64,000 bases of DNA from Temnopleurus reevesii (Eukaryota > Echinodermata > Echinoidea > Temnopleuroida > Temnopleuridae): contig BQKZ01000495.1 in assembly GCA_036244855.1 (NCBI GenBank), positions 94,425 to 158,424 on the forward strand, given 5' to 3'. Each line of letters begins with the position of its first letter. Position 1 is the stretch's first letter. Below, piece by piece: positions 53,601 to 63,284 of this stretch. The notes beneath the pieces are model-generated. The model was given only the letters and a program-made list of their open reading frames with translations. It ran no database searches and was not told where the DNA came from. Made by a program: the position numbers and the translations under genes.

Positions 53601-56600
53601 GTAACAGAGGAAAAGGTGTCTTTCTTGAAACACCATTGTAAAAGTCTGGTAGCTTCACCTTTCCTTGAGACACCCTGATAAGTCTGGTGGCTTCATCACG
53701 TACAGAGCATACACACCTTCAAATCCTTTTTATTCCTCTAATGCTTAATTCTAGTTGATCTTTATGAAGATAAGCTTCAAAGAAAAATTGTTTCTTCACG
53801 AGTCTACTGACCCAAGATAGAAGGTAGAAGGAGATGGCTAAAAAGGGTTCTTGAACATCTTCTGTTTGATCACGTAGACACTACCTAAACTGCTGTTACT
53901 GCTGTAACGATCACTTTGGCAAACAAAATATTGATATTCCTCAATCGTAAATCGCACAAAACCATCAAGGATGTTTGCTCAAACAGTCTTTGCAACATAA
54001 AAGTTAACAAAAACAGCCATCAGAGATTCGTTCAATTTTAATTTTATTGTCTTGTATGGAAGTATGGTTTTCGCTGTACATCCGTCAATGTTCTCTGAGC
54101 AATGATTAATGTCCATTAAATGTTCCTAGAAACAAAACAAACGGTTGAGGCAGAATTTTTTCCTCACAAAGCTTCCACAGAAAACCGGTAGCTGAAATCT
54201 CACTTTGAGATTGAAAAGCTAAGCTTGATCTCCAACTTCCAGTAAACCTGACTTCTTCAAGATCCCTAGAGTTAGACTGCTTATAGCGAGCTTAACACCT
54301 TAAGCGTCTGCCTCTGTGACGCCTTACTCCCGAAATGTTGCACGATTCGTAAAATGGTGCGCTCTGCTTTGTCACGTCCACCACGTGAGCCAATCACAGG
54401 GTGAATCTGGGGTGACAGTGATCTTGTGCGCCCATGAGTGAGTCTGTTGACGACTAAACACTGTCTCTACATGCGCAGAGAGGATAACAGGATTTCGCTA
54501 ATGTCCCGAGATAATTACCAAGGTCGAGGAAGTTTTGGATCAAAGTTAATTAAAAGAGTGAAGTAAAACTGCTAAAAAACTGGCAATTTTCGGCTCTCAG
54601 TTTTATTTTGGTGAGAAAGCTTGGAATAGCACTACCTTATTTATCTCCATATGTTTTGTACAGTGATTACCTTATTGTTCTAGTAGTCAAAAGAAAGGGG
54701 TATGGTTAAAGGCAATGACTAACATTTTAATAATTAAAAAATAAAAATTTAAGTGATTCAGTCAATGCTATTCTCATAGTCCCCAAAATTTTGCATATAT
54801 AACAAAAATCATCAGAATTTGTTCACTGGTCCTGCATATTACAAGATACAACTGATTGAATCTTGACAATCTGTAAGTGCGCACCTGCACACTTTCGTTT
54901 CTCGAACAGGTCACAATGTGCAGATAAACCCACGTCTGCAGCATAGGCAAGAAATTTGGGCTATTTTCACTGGCAAAAAGCCATGTGGTGTCTTACTGCT
55001 AATCTTTTCCGAAAGTCATGCCCGAAAGTAGTCCCATGAGTTGGCTAAAGTACGCGAACATGTGGTTATTGAATTTATTATGCTGATAACAAATTTGCAT
55101 CTCTTTATTATAATCCCTTGTCAGACAAATCGCATTGTGCATTGTTATTAACTTGTAACCAATAAATAATTTCCATATAGAACTTCTTCATAAATGCTTT
55201 GATATTATCTTTAAAAATGAGACTGAAATAATCACTGTATGACTGTTCAGCCCATCAGGGTAAAGAGTGTGCTATCTCTGTTCCAGTTTTCCTTATCTTG
55301 CATTACCTACATTATGTGACTCATTATGACAACACTAAGTAGAAGTTGCGCAATGACAGGCATTTTTTTCTTCAATTCTTCATTGTAATTGTAATGTTGT
55401 GAATAAATGTTACAGACACATACAAACCCGACGTTCACAACAACTGTAAAGCAAATATCAATACCTATTTCATTACTTTGGAACATTATTCCTTTCACCA
55501 TCTACAGTGTAGACAATCACAAGACGATTCGAAAGACAATAACAAGATGATATTTTCTCCCTGTACATTAATTATCTTCATTGTTCTGTATTAAAAAGCT
55601 GTATGGTACTTTTGTTTCAAGCAATCAATATTATTGTTATTATCATCATCAGATGAGTAGGAAGGAAGAGTGAATATTATTTCAATGCCATTAAAGATGA
55701 GGCCTTAAATGCCCCACTTACTGGCCTCAATCCACATCTTTAAAATAGCATTTGTACTGTAAGATCTGTGTTTATAGACAAATGGCCTTGCCTAAAAAGA
55801 TCAAAATATGGCCTGGACATGCAAATAAGGTCTAAATAAAGCATTTAGCACTGAAACTATTGTCCTTTATAAATAGACAACCCCTTGTAACCAGACAGGC
55901 AGGTGTTAGGGGAAGTAGATAATTCGATTAAGTCTTCACACACTTGCACATGGCTTTCATTAAAGCCTCGTTATCGGATCTAAAAGGTGATAATCTCTTC
56001 TAAATACCTGAGGTAATGTTCTAAATAGGTTCTTGGAAACCTCAATTTCCAGTTCATTATTGTCAGACAGGTAGCGCACTGCAAATTATGACATCATAAG
56101 AATGAAAAAACAACCTTTGAAAATGGCGTTGAAGAAACATCACTCGCAGTTAATAATAATCAATTGAGCTAAACAATGGTCCCCTAATCAATGTAACAAT
56201 TTGAACAGTATTAAAAGCAAACCATTCTACCTAAAATCGTAAACCGTGTTTGAGGATCAGAATTCACCTAAAATTCATTAGAAAATTCACAATAAGATCC
56301 TTTCCAACTACAAAAAAAATACAGGTTTAATAATAAGAAGTATATTTTATATAGTGCTTTACCAGTTTCTATCAAAACTGACCAAAGCGCTCACATCATC
56401 ATTACCCAGTCATTGGATACATGAAGCAAGTCACCTGCTATCCCAACCACGAGATGGTTTTTTACTACCAGTACCCAAATAGCACCTGCGTGAGAGTAGC
56501 TCGTGTGGATAAATTTCTTGCCAAAGGAAATTGGTACTGACGAAAATCGAACCCAGGACCCTGTTATTGAAGTCCAAGGACTTAACCACTAGACAACGAC

Positions 56601-58854
56601 ATCTACTGTACTCCATGAGGTACACACTATTCCTATAGGGAATAATTATTAAACGTAGTATACAATATTCTCTGGATTCATACTATGTAAGTGCTACAGA
56701 TTGGTGGAGATAATATTTACCCAAACATGAGGAGCGATTTATTTGTAAAATTTTTGTAAGATTTACAGCTATCCTCCCCTTTCAATTTTACCAAGGCCTT
56801 ATTTTCCCCTTTAGGCAGTGATTATTTTTGTATTGAAATAAAATCAAGATATTTATTTCAAACACTCTTAGTGTCCTTAAAAATAATATTTGGCACATTC
56901 TTTTTGGATAACCTTGCACAAAATTATGATAAAAATAAGAAATGGTTGATCTTGGAAGTGAACTTTCCTTCACAACTACGATAACTTATGTCATGATTCT
57001 AATTTAGTTTACGCTTCCTATATGTAGTTTCATACGAAACACAATCTATTCTAGAAAATGTTACAATAAAATTTCATATTTGACATTTTAAATTTAAATG
57101 TCATGCTTACGCCTTCAGTGTAGTTTCATACAAAACGGCCTAGTACAAGTGTGTACAATCAATCCCCGTGTTTCAAACTCTCCTATGCACTGTCTATGCA
57201 TGAACTATAGTCATAGAAATTATTTTACATAACAAACTGCTATCAAAGTGATTTCATCACATAGGATCCAATGCCATTTCCATTTGCTGTATTGCTATGA
57301 CAACCATATATAAAAGCAACGGTCACATCAGGTATATGGATTAGAAATGAGCAACTGAATAACAAAGTGAAAAAAATACTATTATTCATAAGCATATATT
57401 TTTTCAATCTCTTCATCTTCTTGCTCATGATGGATATTTCATTAATTCTAGATAAATCTATCGAAAGGGTAAAAGTTCTTGTTACGTTTTAACATTATTC
57501 CTGGTTGCTTTTACTCTGCATACTTTTCCCCCAGAGTAATGTAGCCATATTTGATATGATTAACAAACCTGTAGGCAATTAACCCATAAACTGCTGAACA
57601 CTTTTCTTGATGCAATAAATTCCACAAAAAACATAGGTTACTTTGACCTTCATTTTTGTTATAAATGCTAGTGCTATGATGTTGGAATTTACACAACTTA
57701 TTCTCAAATACTGTAAAATATCATGGCAAAACGTATTACANATGATATACAGTTCCACAGAACTCTAGACTATCCTTTTTTCATTTTTACATATTACCTG
57801 ATTCAAGAATGTTATTTTTCTTCAAAATGCAAACATTCAAGTAAATACTGCAGACAATGAATATTACCAGTACAAATTGCATGTACACATATTAGGTATA
57901 TACCTTACAAACGCCCACTTGCTATTACAAATGAAATATCTTTTGAGTGAGCAATATTTTTATCACCAGGGCTGAACCCCAAGGTTGAACAGTGTTGATC
58001 TATTCAATAAATATGAATAGTTGAATGGTATTGTTTTCTTTGTACTAAACAATAACATAATTTCATACACAAACCATGGCAGTATACATCTGTATGCATG
58101 TAATGTTCTTATGTCAAGGAAATTCATAATGTAATTTTTAAATGCAAATGAGCATTTTTTTCTGTAGACCTACATTATACATGTACATGCCTACTATTAT
58201 TCACTTTTTATACATAATTGAACACAAGATCTATAAACATGAAAGAGTGAATATCATTTTGAACCCCTTTCATGCCCCCTCCATGTTCCCTGAAAATATA
58301 TCATGGAATTAACTTAATATAAAAATAACCAATTTCCTTTTTAGTGGTAAACCAGGTTAGAAAGGAAAGGAAGTGCAATATTTACAAACATTTTCATTGT
58401 TTTCGACATAGAAACAGTCATGAGAAAAAATATCAATTGACAAAATATAAATTTTCCAGGCAATGGGCACTTCAGGGAGGAGGGGGGAGAGAATGGCACA
58501 TGTGCAAATGTATTCATATTTATTTATGTTTGCCCTTCAACCGTCAAAAAATAATAGAGTAAAGACATCCATTAACGTTGATGTAGGTTGGACGAATATT
58601 GTAGCTTGACCAATCAAGCAACAACCACTGTATGCTATACACATTCCTTCTATTGAAATAAGATTGTTTTATATCAGCTGAACAAATAGTTTGTCATTGT
58701 TTGACGACGAAGCATGCACAGAATTTGAATACATTATGAAAGTGGCCTATTTGAAGAAAAAGTATTAAATATAATACTGATTTTTACCTGTGAGGTCTTC
58801 CTCATCGTATATCCAAGCAAGGGGGTCTTCATGAATTGTATCCAAAGTACTCAT
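32210..58854 (-). CDS. TRAK1: TRAK/milton kinesin adaptor, complete coding region (multi-exon)
   Basis: This encodes a trafficking kinesin-binding protein, the cytoplasmic adaptor that links kinesin-1 (and dynein) to Miro on mitochondria. Fourteen phased exons join into about 970 residues (first exon at 58854) or 978 (first exon at 50593), counted from exon lengths. Recognisable in order: the HAP1 N-terminal domain (QMTKTYNDIEAVTKLLEEKE, DLELAAKIGQSLL), a long coiled coil (NLQKKIKNLEEENLHLR, QQEEITHLLAQIVDLQQK), the DSLAAEL segment, LATALRRLKLRREN, the milton-family motif YMPEKLQIVKP with ALHHWQRLATPHIAGML and RPGVVVKGF, then STYTYTTSRLG and a long Ser/Gly/Met-rich tail. Vertebrates have TRAK1 and TRAK2; this looks like the single invertebrate orthologue. 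Each exon is listed separately. Confidence 0.9.
33943..34042 (-). CDS. TRAK1: TRAK exon 13
   Basis: Phase 1 to 2 between gcttacag and gtaagg. It encodes GTYPSKGFARTSSTYTYTTS then RLGQTGNTFMTT, corresponding to the STFTFTTCRI segment of TRAK1. Confidence 0.85.
34262..34435 (-). repeat. Dispersed repeat, 'CTGTCTACAGTGG' family (inverted copies)
   Basis: AAAAAGTGCCCACTGTAGACAGG with CCCAAGGGAAGCAGAAA at the left, and a second related segment to 34435 (TAGTCACTATAGACAGGTGG), match the repeat at 28-112 in reverse. Confidence 0.5.
34621..34776 (-). CDS. TRAK1: TRAK exon 12
   Basis: Phase 1/1 between catttcag and gtaagt. It encodes MALHHWQRLATPHIAGMLES, RPGVVVKGFREIDTRRDSF and LDEIEDDGYVQ, matching LHHWQQLAQPHLGGIL and RPGVVTKGF of vertebrate TRAKs. 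Confidence 0.93.
35089..35402 (-). repeat. Two downstream tandem copies of the exon 11 end
   Basis: Two copies of the glycine run and FRAYMPEKLQIVKPMEG, each with a GTGAGT donor, lie in the intron (donor edges at 35091 and 35245; real exon at 35403; period 154-158). An open frame WVDKFISGILTVPMG leads into them from a possible AG, but entry in phase 1 from exon 11 would hit TGA at once. They are probably exon fragments that are not used. Confidence 0.8.
35403..35671 (-). CDS. TRAK1: TRAK exon 11: milton motif
   Basis: Phase 2 to 1 between cctcccag and gtgagt. It encodes SNDLATALRRLKLRRENEMA, a loop with a run of seven Gly, and FRAYMPEKLQIVKPME. ALRRL.LRREN and Y.PEKLQIVKP are diagnostic of TRAK proteins. 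The 3' part of this exon is repeated twice downstream. Confidence 0.92.
36409..36591 (-). CDS. TRAK1: TRAK exon 10
   Basis: Phase 2/2 between ttttgcag and gtaagt. It encodes EYNKNVMKTVKVVNKRTHNS, a Ser-rich stretch (YSRPVSPSSSLVSLVG) and DSESINSSL. It corresponds to the VFETVRNINQVVK region and the Ser-rich area after it. Confidence 0.83.
36858..36912 (+). repeat. Dispersed repeat, 'CTGTCTACAGTGG' family fragment
   Basis: TCTACAGTGGCCATTGTTTT, TCTGTTTCCCTTGGATGGCC and TCTATAGACAGGTTTAAC closely match 44-112. Confidence 0.6.
37283..37362 (-). CDS. TRAK1: TRAK exon 9: DSLAAEL segment
   Basis: Phase 0 to 2 between taaatag and gtttgt, a weaker donor. It encodes DSLAAELVDSVEQRLEKDPH then LSKKGK, corresponding to MDSLAAEIEGTM in TRAK1. 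Confidence 0.85.
37838..38095. mobile_element. Foldback element with perfect 36-bp inverted repeats
   Basis: AATTCTGCCCTACTCTGACA at 37838 and its continuation to 37873 are exactly complementary to 38060-38095. A third copy of AAAGGAAGCAACTC lies inside (about 37987). No ORF. Perfect arms imply recent insertion or conversion. Confidence 0.75.
39274..39513. mobile_element. MITE with long terminal inverted repeats
   Basis: Both ends read GGGTGACTTCAAGTACGGTG inwards, then GGTGTTG-type repeats. The element is 240 bases and is flanked by AAT at 39271-39273 and 39514-39516. It has no ORF. Confidence 0.8.
39765..40095. promoter_or_regulatory. CpG-rich intronic island with NRF1-like site
   Basis: This stretch has many CpGs against an otherwise CpG-poor background, and CGCGCATGCGCA at 40069-40080 matches the NRF1 palindrome. 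It could be an internal promoter for a shorter TRAK transcript starting upstream of exon 9, or a GC-rich repeat. No transcript evidence is available. Confidence 0.3.
41051..41098. repeat. Poly(A) homopolymer, about 48 bases
   Basis: An uninterrupted A run followed by CACACACA. On the minus strand it is poly(T). The length may be unreliable. Confidence 0.9.
41194..41240 (-). pseudogene. Internally deleted copy of TRAK exon 8
   Basis: On the minus strand ATCGAGACTAAG is joined directly to CTGGTCTTTCCAGCT and gtaagt, so the two ends of exon 8 (IETK and VFPA) are kept while about 110 bases between are missing. No acceptor is evident. It lies in the intron after the real exon. Confidence 0.7.
41255..41290. 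repeat. (GA)n microsatellite
   Basis: GAGAGAGAGA run followed by GACAGAA units. Confidence 0.8.
41338..41484 (-). CDS. TRAK1: TRAK exon 8: end of coiled coil
   Basis: Phase 0/0, 49 codons, between gttttgcag and gtaagt. It encodes LIETKEKYEEVYTMLQEAQE then a Ser/Gly-rich link ending NPLPVFPA. This follows the family's EDKYAE..EMLHEAQEE pattern. Confidence 0.88.
41611..41691. repeat. Poly(A) followed by poly(G) tract
   Basis: About 44 A, then GGGCTCTTT and about 26 G. Such adjoining homopolymers are hard to sequence and may mark an error-prone point near the contig end at 42233. Confidence 0.85.
42002..42232. repeat. GC-rich dispersed repeat fragment
   Basis: GGGGGGCCATTATGGCCCCC is a palindrome followed by CTTCAGATCTCGGCCGCAG and an AT-rich part. 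It differs from the surrounding intron and runs up to the 'n'. The family is not identified. Confidence 0.4.
42233..42233. other. Single n: probable contig join
   Basis: One undetermined base followed immediately by sequence already present at 41754. Confidence 0.75.
42590..42664 (-). CDS. TRAK1: TRAK exon 7: coiled coil
   Basis: Phase 0/0, 25 codons, between cttcttgcag and gtaaga. It encodes LSVENDEMSRHLVAAKDAQQ then DLVRD, matching AVENEEL..HL.AAKDAQ of TRAKs. Confidence 0.9.
42736..42894. mobile_element. MITE, GGGGGTGTTGTTCAAAA ends (copy 3)
   Basis: Starts GGGGGTGTTGTTCAAAAG and ends GATTTTGAACAACACCCCC, with the same interior as the 12690 element (TTGTTAAATG, GTTACAATTTGCAAAG). The flanks do not give a clean 3-base duplication. 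Confidence 0.75.
43373..43405 (-). other. Possible 33-base micro-exon, duplicate of exon 6 end
   Basis: Downstream of exon 6, ...gaatag precedes 33 bases reading VFIDILQRVKK and then gtaagt, so it is bounded by AG and GT and is phase 0/0. It mirrors the exon 6 end (IVDLQQKVKK). The acceptor tract is weak, so it may simply be a decayed duplicate. Confidence 0.3.
43451..43581 (-). CDS. TRAK1: TRAK exon 6: coiled coil
   Basis: Phase 1 to 0 between ttaattcag and gtaaat. It encodes LTDELSKKFEENMKQQEEIT then HLLAQIVDLQQKVKK. QQEEITHLL.QIVDLQ is nearly invariant in the family. Confidence 0.92.
44217..44401 (-). CDS. TRAK1: TRAK exon 5: coiled coil
   Basis: Phase 2 to 1 between tttcctcag and gtaagt. 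It encodes NIDNLQKKIKNLEEENLHLR, then IETAELRTTTISIEEKEEEL, matching the DSLQKKLKDLEEEN region of vertebrate TRAKs. Confidence 0.92.
44898..44989 (-). CDS. TRAK1: TRAK exon 4, alternative tandem copy
   Basis: Differs from the 45137 copy by two residues over the shared part (KLK to RLK, LLN to LLT) and keeps a GTAAGT donor. In-frame use needs the acceptor ATTCAG just before TTC CGG; the tract upstream is poor. Because the exon runs phase 0 to 2, including both copies would shift the frame, so they could only be mutually exclusive. Confidence 0.5.
45045..45091 (-). pseudogene. Internally deleted third copy of TRAK exon 4
   Basis: Keeps the start (TTCCGGCATGACTTG) and the end (GATGAGGCAGTATCATG) but lacks about 55 bases between them, and its donor is GTAATT. 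It lies between the two intact copies. Confidence 0.75.
45137..45237 (-). CDS. TRAK1: TRAK exon 4 (copy with the better acceptor)
   Basis: Phase 0 to 2 between tttgtttattag and gtaaga. It encodes FRHDLKLKDELLNIYTNDLA then QSDSEDEAVS. It matches the RHEL..KDELL..YT segment of TRAKs. The T-rich acceptor makes this the likely default of three tandem copies. Confidence 0.85.
46554..46670 (-). CDS. TRAK1: TRAK exon 3: HAP1-N coiled coil
   Basis: Phase 0/0, 39 codons, between gagtacag and gtaatt. It encodes KEKDLELAAKIGQSLLQQNK, then QLEGRIELTEEKFTIIHDQ, the kinesin-interacting coiled-coil region of the family. Confidence 0.92.
47114..47696. mobile_element. Large foldback element with arms of about 270 bases
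   Basis: Starts AAAGGGGAACTTCATCC and ends GGGTGAAGTTCCCCTTT. Complementarity continues inwards almost to the centre (GGAGAACTCTCCATTC against GAATGGAGAGTTCTCCAT; AAATGTGAAATTTTGTGTG against its inverse), so the whole 583 bases could fold into one hairpin. No transposase ORF. Confidence 0.8.
47750..47826 (-). CDS. TRAK1: TRAK exon 2: HAP1-N domain start
   Basis: Phase 1 to 0 between tttctccag and gtcagt. It encodes LCGDRVVQMTKTYNDIEAVT then KLLEE, the highly conserved opening of the TRAK/HAP1 domain. Confidence 0.92.
48590..48915. repeat. Degenerate tandem repeat, 'GCTTGTC' units
   Basis: Four units of about 65-80 bases, each containing a T-rich tract, GCTTGTC and a GTGCAAAATTGGGCC-like end, becoming more diverged towards the right. 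A related G-rich piece is at 5995-6230. Confidence 0.6.
50503..50593 (-). CDS. TRAK1: TRAK alternative first coding exon 1b
   Basis: ATG at 50593-50591 begins MEYPVKVSVKDEWDFINSYL and the exon ends CLDIGDLV plus one base before gtaagt. Phase 1 joins the 47826 exon as ...DLVSLCGDRV. Exons 1a and 1b cannot both be used as starts in one transcript, which implies two promoters or alternative splicing. Confidence 0.78.
54290..54490 (-). promoter_or_regulatory. Candidate promoter for the exon 1b transcript
   Basis: Locally CpG-richer than its surroundings, with GTCACGTCC, an E-box CACGTG and a CCAAT motif (54389-54395) close together. It lies 3.7 kb upstream of exon 1b on the minus strand. Sequence composition only. 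Confidence 0.25.
56330..56620 (-). mobile_element. tRNA-derived SINE, minus strand, diverged
   Basis: Read on the minus strand: TTGTCTAGTGGTTAAG (A box region), GGGTTCGATTTTC (B box), TTTCCTTTGGCAAGAAATTT and a tail with AAGCACTATATAAAAT. It matches the family's order with more divergence. Confidence 0.75.
57741..57741. other. Single n
   Basis: One undetermined base. Unlike the other two, I see no duplicated sequence on either side. Confidence 0.7.
58788..58854 (-). CDS. TRAK1: TRAK alternative first coding exon 1a
   Basis: ATG at 58854-58852 begins MSTLDTIHEDPLAWIYDEED and the exon ends LT plus one base before gtaaaa. Phase 1 joins the 47826 exon as ...DLTALCGDRV. The acidic sequence resembles the variable N-termini of vertebrate TRAK/HAP1 isoforms in character, not in detail. 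Confidence 0.72.
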
Positions 58855-59464
58855 AATCTCTCAAACATAAAATATTAATCTCTCAAACGAGAGATCATCG
58901 TCTAAATAAAACATGTTTATGATGACATTGGTGCTACTATTCCAAATAAAAAAATCCTGAGTATCAAATCATCTCCTATGAAAGACGAGTTACAAGATGA
59001 CGATCGATCCACGGTCCATCGCCAGATGTGTCTCTTCAAATAATGGCATGAAGCGTATTGTCCACATTAATATCCTGAGGGTTGAATAACGTCCATTCTG
59101 CTAGTGTCAACACAGTCAGTACGAACAATTATTTCAGCAACAGTGTACATTATACAATGGAGGTGGAAAATAGAACTCCAATCATGTAGATTCAATGCCA
59201 CCTTGTAGAAATTATTCAACTTTCTGCTCCTCTTGGCATCAAAATTTTAGAAGATGGCAGATTTTGACAGCACATCCCTACCCATAAAATGGATAGGTTA
59301 ATGAATAATAGAGTGGGCAAGCCGGTCAGGGCAGTCATTAATCACCTCAGCCTTCGACTCCACTCTGAGTTGATACCATCCAGAAACACAGTTATATCAA
59401 TATGCAAGACAGCAGGAGGATAACTGAATTGAATTTGTACAAATATGATTATCTGCGAGCAATG

Positions 59465-59686
59465 CTATAACTGAAAGTATCCTTTTACATCTTGTGAGAG
59501 TAAGTAGTGCATCATCTTAGCACAGAGGCAGCTCTTCCCATTAAAATCCACGCTTACATCGCCATGGTAACGACGATCAACAAGCACACCTGAGTCAAGG
59601 AGACGATCGAGGCAGTCATAACCGTTTACTGGATAACGAGCACGTAATAGTATACCACTCCTGAATCCCATGCCTCTCACCGTCAT
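59465..59686 (-). CDS. Small ORF of unknown nature
   Basis: 73 codons from ATG to TAG, with higher GC and more even codon use than the flanks (MTVRGMGFRSGILLRARYPV start, YDCLDRLLDSGVLVDRRYHG middle). I recognise no domain. It could be a relic or leader of another gene; chance is also possible. Confidence 0.2.
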   Translation of the reverse strand: MTVRGMGFRSGILLRARYPVNGYDCLDRLLDSGVLVDRRYHGDVSVDFNGKSCLCAKMMHYLLSQDVKGYFQL

Positions 59687-62600
59687 ACAGTACTTTGCAA
59701 ATAGATGGTGAACTACAGTATAGAGTTCATTATAATCCTTTTGAAAAATGCATGTATTCTCTATTGTTCAAAAAGATGCATCAATACAACAATGTTTCAA
59801 ATCAGTATTCTTGGTCTATCAAAACTAACCATGCCTCACAGACACAGAATGCAAACATCTAGAAAAAATAAATAATTCTCCCAAGAAGCAAGATGGTTAT
59901 AAAAAAACTCCACCCACTATTAGCCAACATGTACTGAACAAGCCAGACACAGTTTGTTGAGACAATAAGTAGCTTCTCGTAATATTTACATCCGCATGCT
60001 GTATGACACGTCGTCCATCAGTTCCCTTTGTTCAAATAATTTACCGATGTGTCACACACTTCGATTCGATCCATTCAGAAAATAATGCAAAACATGGGCC
60101 CTGGGAAATATTAGTCCATATGGCAAACGATGCCAGAATGATAAATGATGAGATAAAAAGAATGTGATGGTGTTCCTGTAATGAGATTCATTTACATTTC
60201 CAATGAAAAAGAATAACATTTCACCAGCCACATTCCATTCTGTTGAAAGAAATCCTACCTAGGGCTGAACATTATGAATACCTCGTTTCAAGTTTCATTT
60301 CATTGTGAATCGTATCTCATATCCAAGGTCCACATCTACTATTTACACAGTGCATGTCATCCACGATTTTCCCACTGCATTCATAATGTTATTATTTTAA
60401 CAATAGCAGAAGATCATAACTGATACTAATGAAAATCTACAGAAGCACTGCAAAATAGATGGTCTTGGTAGCAAATAAACAATAAAATTGTCACCCTGCC
60501 CGCTCAGTCAAAGGAAAAGAATGCTTATAATCTGTCATTTTGCCACGAGAGAATAGAGACAGCATCCCAGATGCAATTAAACTAACCTTTCTCAGGCAAT
60601 GGTGTAGAACCCCACCTACATGTTCATTACCAAGGTCTCCAGTCATATTTTCATAAATAAATATGTTTCTTTCCTATATAACAATTGAATTCACAGGTGG
60701 AGTAAAATGTACAGTAATATTTCCTTGCAAAAAAAAATAATCCCTTCTTATTCATATCCAAATCAGCCTTTGAAAAAATGGTAAATTATTTACGTTTAAA
60801 ATCATAGGTACATATGACAATGGTCAGGGTTTGCAAATACAGCCTATCACTGCTATATGCGTCTGGATATGCCAGTATAGAAGCAGATGCAGTTGGGTGT
60901 TTTTAGGTTCAAGATGACTTTAATAGTAATCAACATGATAAATGCTACTTTTGGCTCATTTATTTGTTTTAAAATCATAAGAGTGGACTAATGAACCTCT
61001 ATGAATCGTACTATCTCTACCTTTGATAAACTATTATCATCTTGTACAGCAAAATGAACTTTTATGAATTAAACACTTTACATTAAAAAATTGGCTTCAA
61101 ATGATAAAAGCAAAGAAATTGTAACAAAAAAAAGAAAAAGAGAAAAAACTTCTTCCTACGAGGCTTACAAGCTACTGCTTTACACAAATAAAAACAACAC
61201 TGTTTACAAAAAAGTGAATTACGAACCTGAACTGCAAAATGATTTTGAAGATTCGCATCCAAATCAAAAATGAGAGAAAGGATGTAGGAATTTTTGGACA
61301 TCTATTTGATTCAGTTTAAAATTTGTGAGACTTCTGATACAGAATATTCTTCCAGTTTCTTTAAATGTATGACGGACTTCAGGTCTACTGTTGATATAAT
61401 TGCGTTCCACTTTTCTTACATAGTATAGTTCGCAAAAAAACCACAACATATGTCCTTGAAGAGAAAGCCTCACTGGGCCAATCGATCAAGGTCTATTATT
61501 GATTCCACTCTTCTTTTGTCACCTTCTGAATAATATTGATTTATGTAGACAGAGTTCTGGAAAGTATATGAACACCAGTAGGTAGACATCTAAGATGGTA
61601 TCCTGTGTGAAGCACAGAATTGCAAACTTGGGGTCAAGAGTTTCTCATATCCAGGCAAATGTGTCAAGAATTATGTAGGCCTTCATAAAATGCTGAAAAT
61701 TATTTTATATAAGATTGAAATTAAAGGAATGAATCTCCAACAATGCATCTATTTTGCAAGTCCCAAACAGGCAGACTCCTAATGAAAAATTGTAGGAAGT
61801 ATATTTCCTTAGAAAATCAAAAGAAAAAAATGAGCATATTCCCACTTTTATAACATTCCATGCATCACTACTCAAGATCAGAATGTGATGATGACCTCTA
61901 TTCTGGAGGTAAAAAAAGATGTTCAAGCTGGTATTGTACACCCCACCAGCTTGTGTAAGATGCTTCAAGCCCAAAAGTACATGTATGCTTCATGCAGTAA
62001 TATGGATTCCCAAAATAAATTGGCTAATATTTGCAAAAGTCCAGCTAACTCAAGTCCCGTGTAGCATGCTGATGAATTATTTGTTTTGTCTTGTAAAGTT
62101 TGATCAGTGATATGTATTTAGTTGTTTCAAAGAGTGACCTCATGTTTCGAGAAGCCTGGTCAAACATTTCTGATAACTTGTTTACATGTGAAGAAAAATA
62201 GGTTAGCAGACAGTATTCGACTGCTAAACAAAGTTGACAAAATATGAAATTGAAATTGAAAATCAACGTAAAAAAATTGCCAAACGATGTCCCTAAGAAT
62301 TTGCACCTGAAAACTGCTAGCAAAGTTGATCACAAATTTATAATAAATCTGAAAGACATAAAAAGAGCTGAAACCTACAAATCAGGCAAAACAAAATAAA
62401 ATTAAAGAGAGCCAGTGATATTAATTTTTATGCCTTCAAAATTACACTTATGCTACACCTTTTTTCTTATTTTCATTCTATTTCTTTTTGACATTTTAGA
62501 ATTATTTCTTACAGTGAAATCAAGAGACCGGTTAAGCGCAAGCATACATAATTCTTGATAAAATAAACAAATATCCCTAAAACAAATGATTAAAAATGCC

Positions 62601-63265
62601 TTATATGTTTTTTTAGGGGGATAATAAAAAATAAGTATGACCTTACATTTCATTGACACATTAATACTACCATGCACCTGTCACTTTCCTGCCTACTGGT
62701 ATATATGTCCATTGTAATTACGATTATTTTAGAGGGAAATTCCAAACATGTTTGTATTTGAAGAAATATGAAGCTCCACATAGGGTTGTCTCTATTTTGT
62801 TACCTATCTTATATTTATCTGACCAAAACATCCACGTTTTTCTTATATTCCGAAAATGTAGATTTTCTTTCAGGTGATTTATAACCTGCGTTTATTTAAA
62901 CTTCAAAACATATTTACAGTAAATATACATTTATGATATAATAGATATAGATATGAATGTAGATAAACAAAATACTCCGTCTTTTAGCTGAAAATAAAAC
63001 AGAAGAGTCACATGCATACACATATACCCTGTATCCCCGGATTCCCCGCCCCCATAAAAGCCATTGCAATGCACTTCACATTTCCACATCGCTTTTTGCA
63101 TTGATACACAAACGCTTATATACACACGAAACCTATACACAACCCAACTTGCTTCCCAGTTCATTGAAATACATGTTCAAGCTTTGAACACACAGTCTAC
63201 ACACACTGCAAAGGCACTGTATTGTGTCTCAAGCACTCATGCAGTACAACGCATGCACCGCACCG

Positions 63266-63284
63266 TGAGTGTGTGTGTGTGTGT
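63266..63284. repeat. (GT)n microsatellite
   Basis: About nine GT units, followed by TATGACGTATTATAG, which contains a CRE-like TGACGTA. Confidence 0.8.

Larger units (their letters stand above)
50594..58787. other. Upstream of exon 1b / TRAK intron 1
   Basis: The 5' UTR of the 1b transcript must lie here. A promoter-like stretch is at 54290-54490 and a SINE at 56330. No coding exon recognised; the small ORFs show no domain. Confidence 0.4.
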
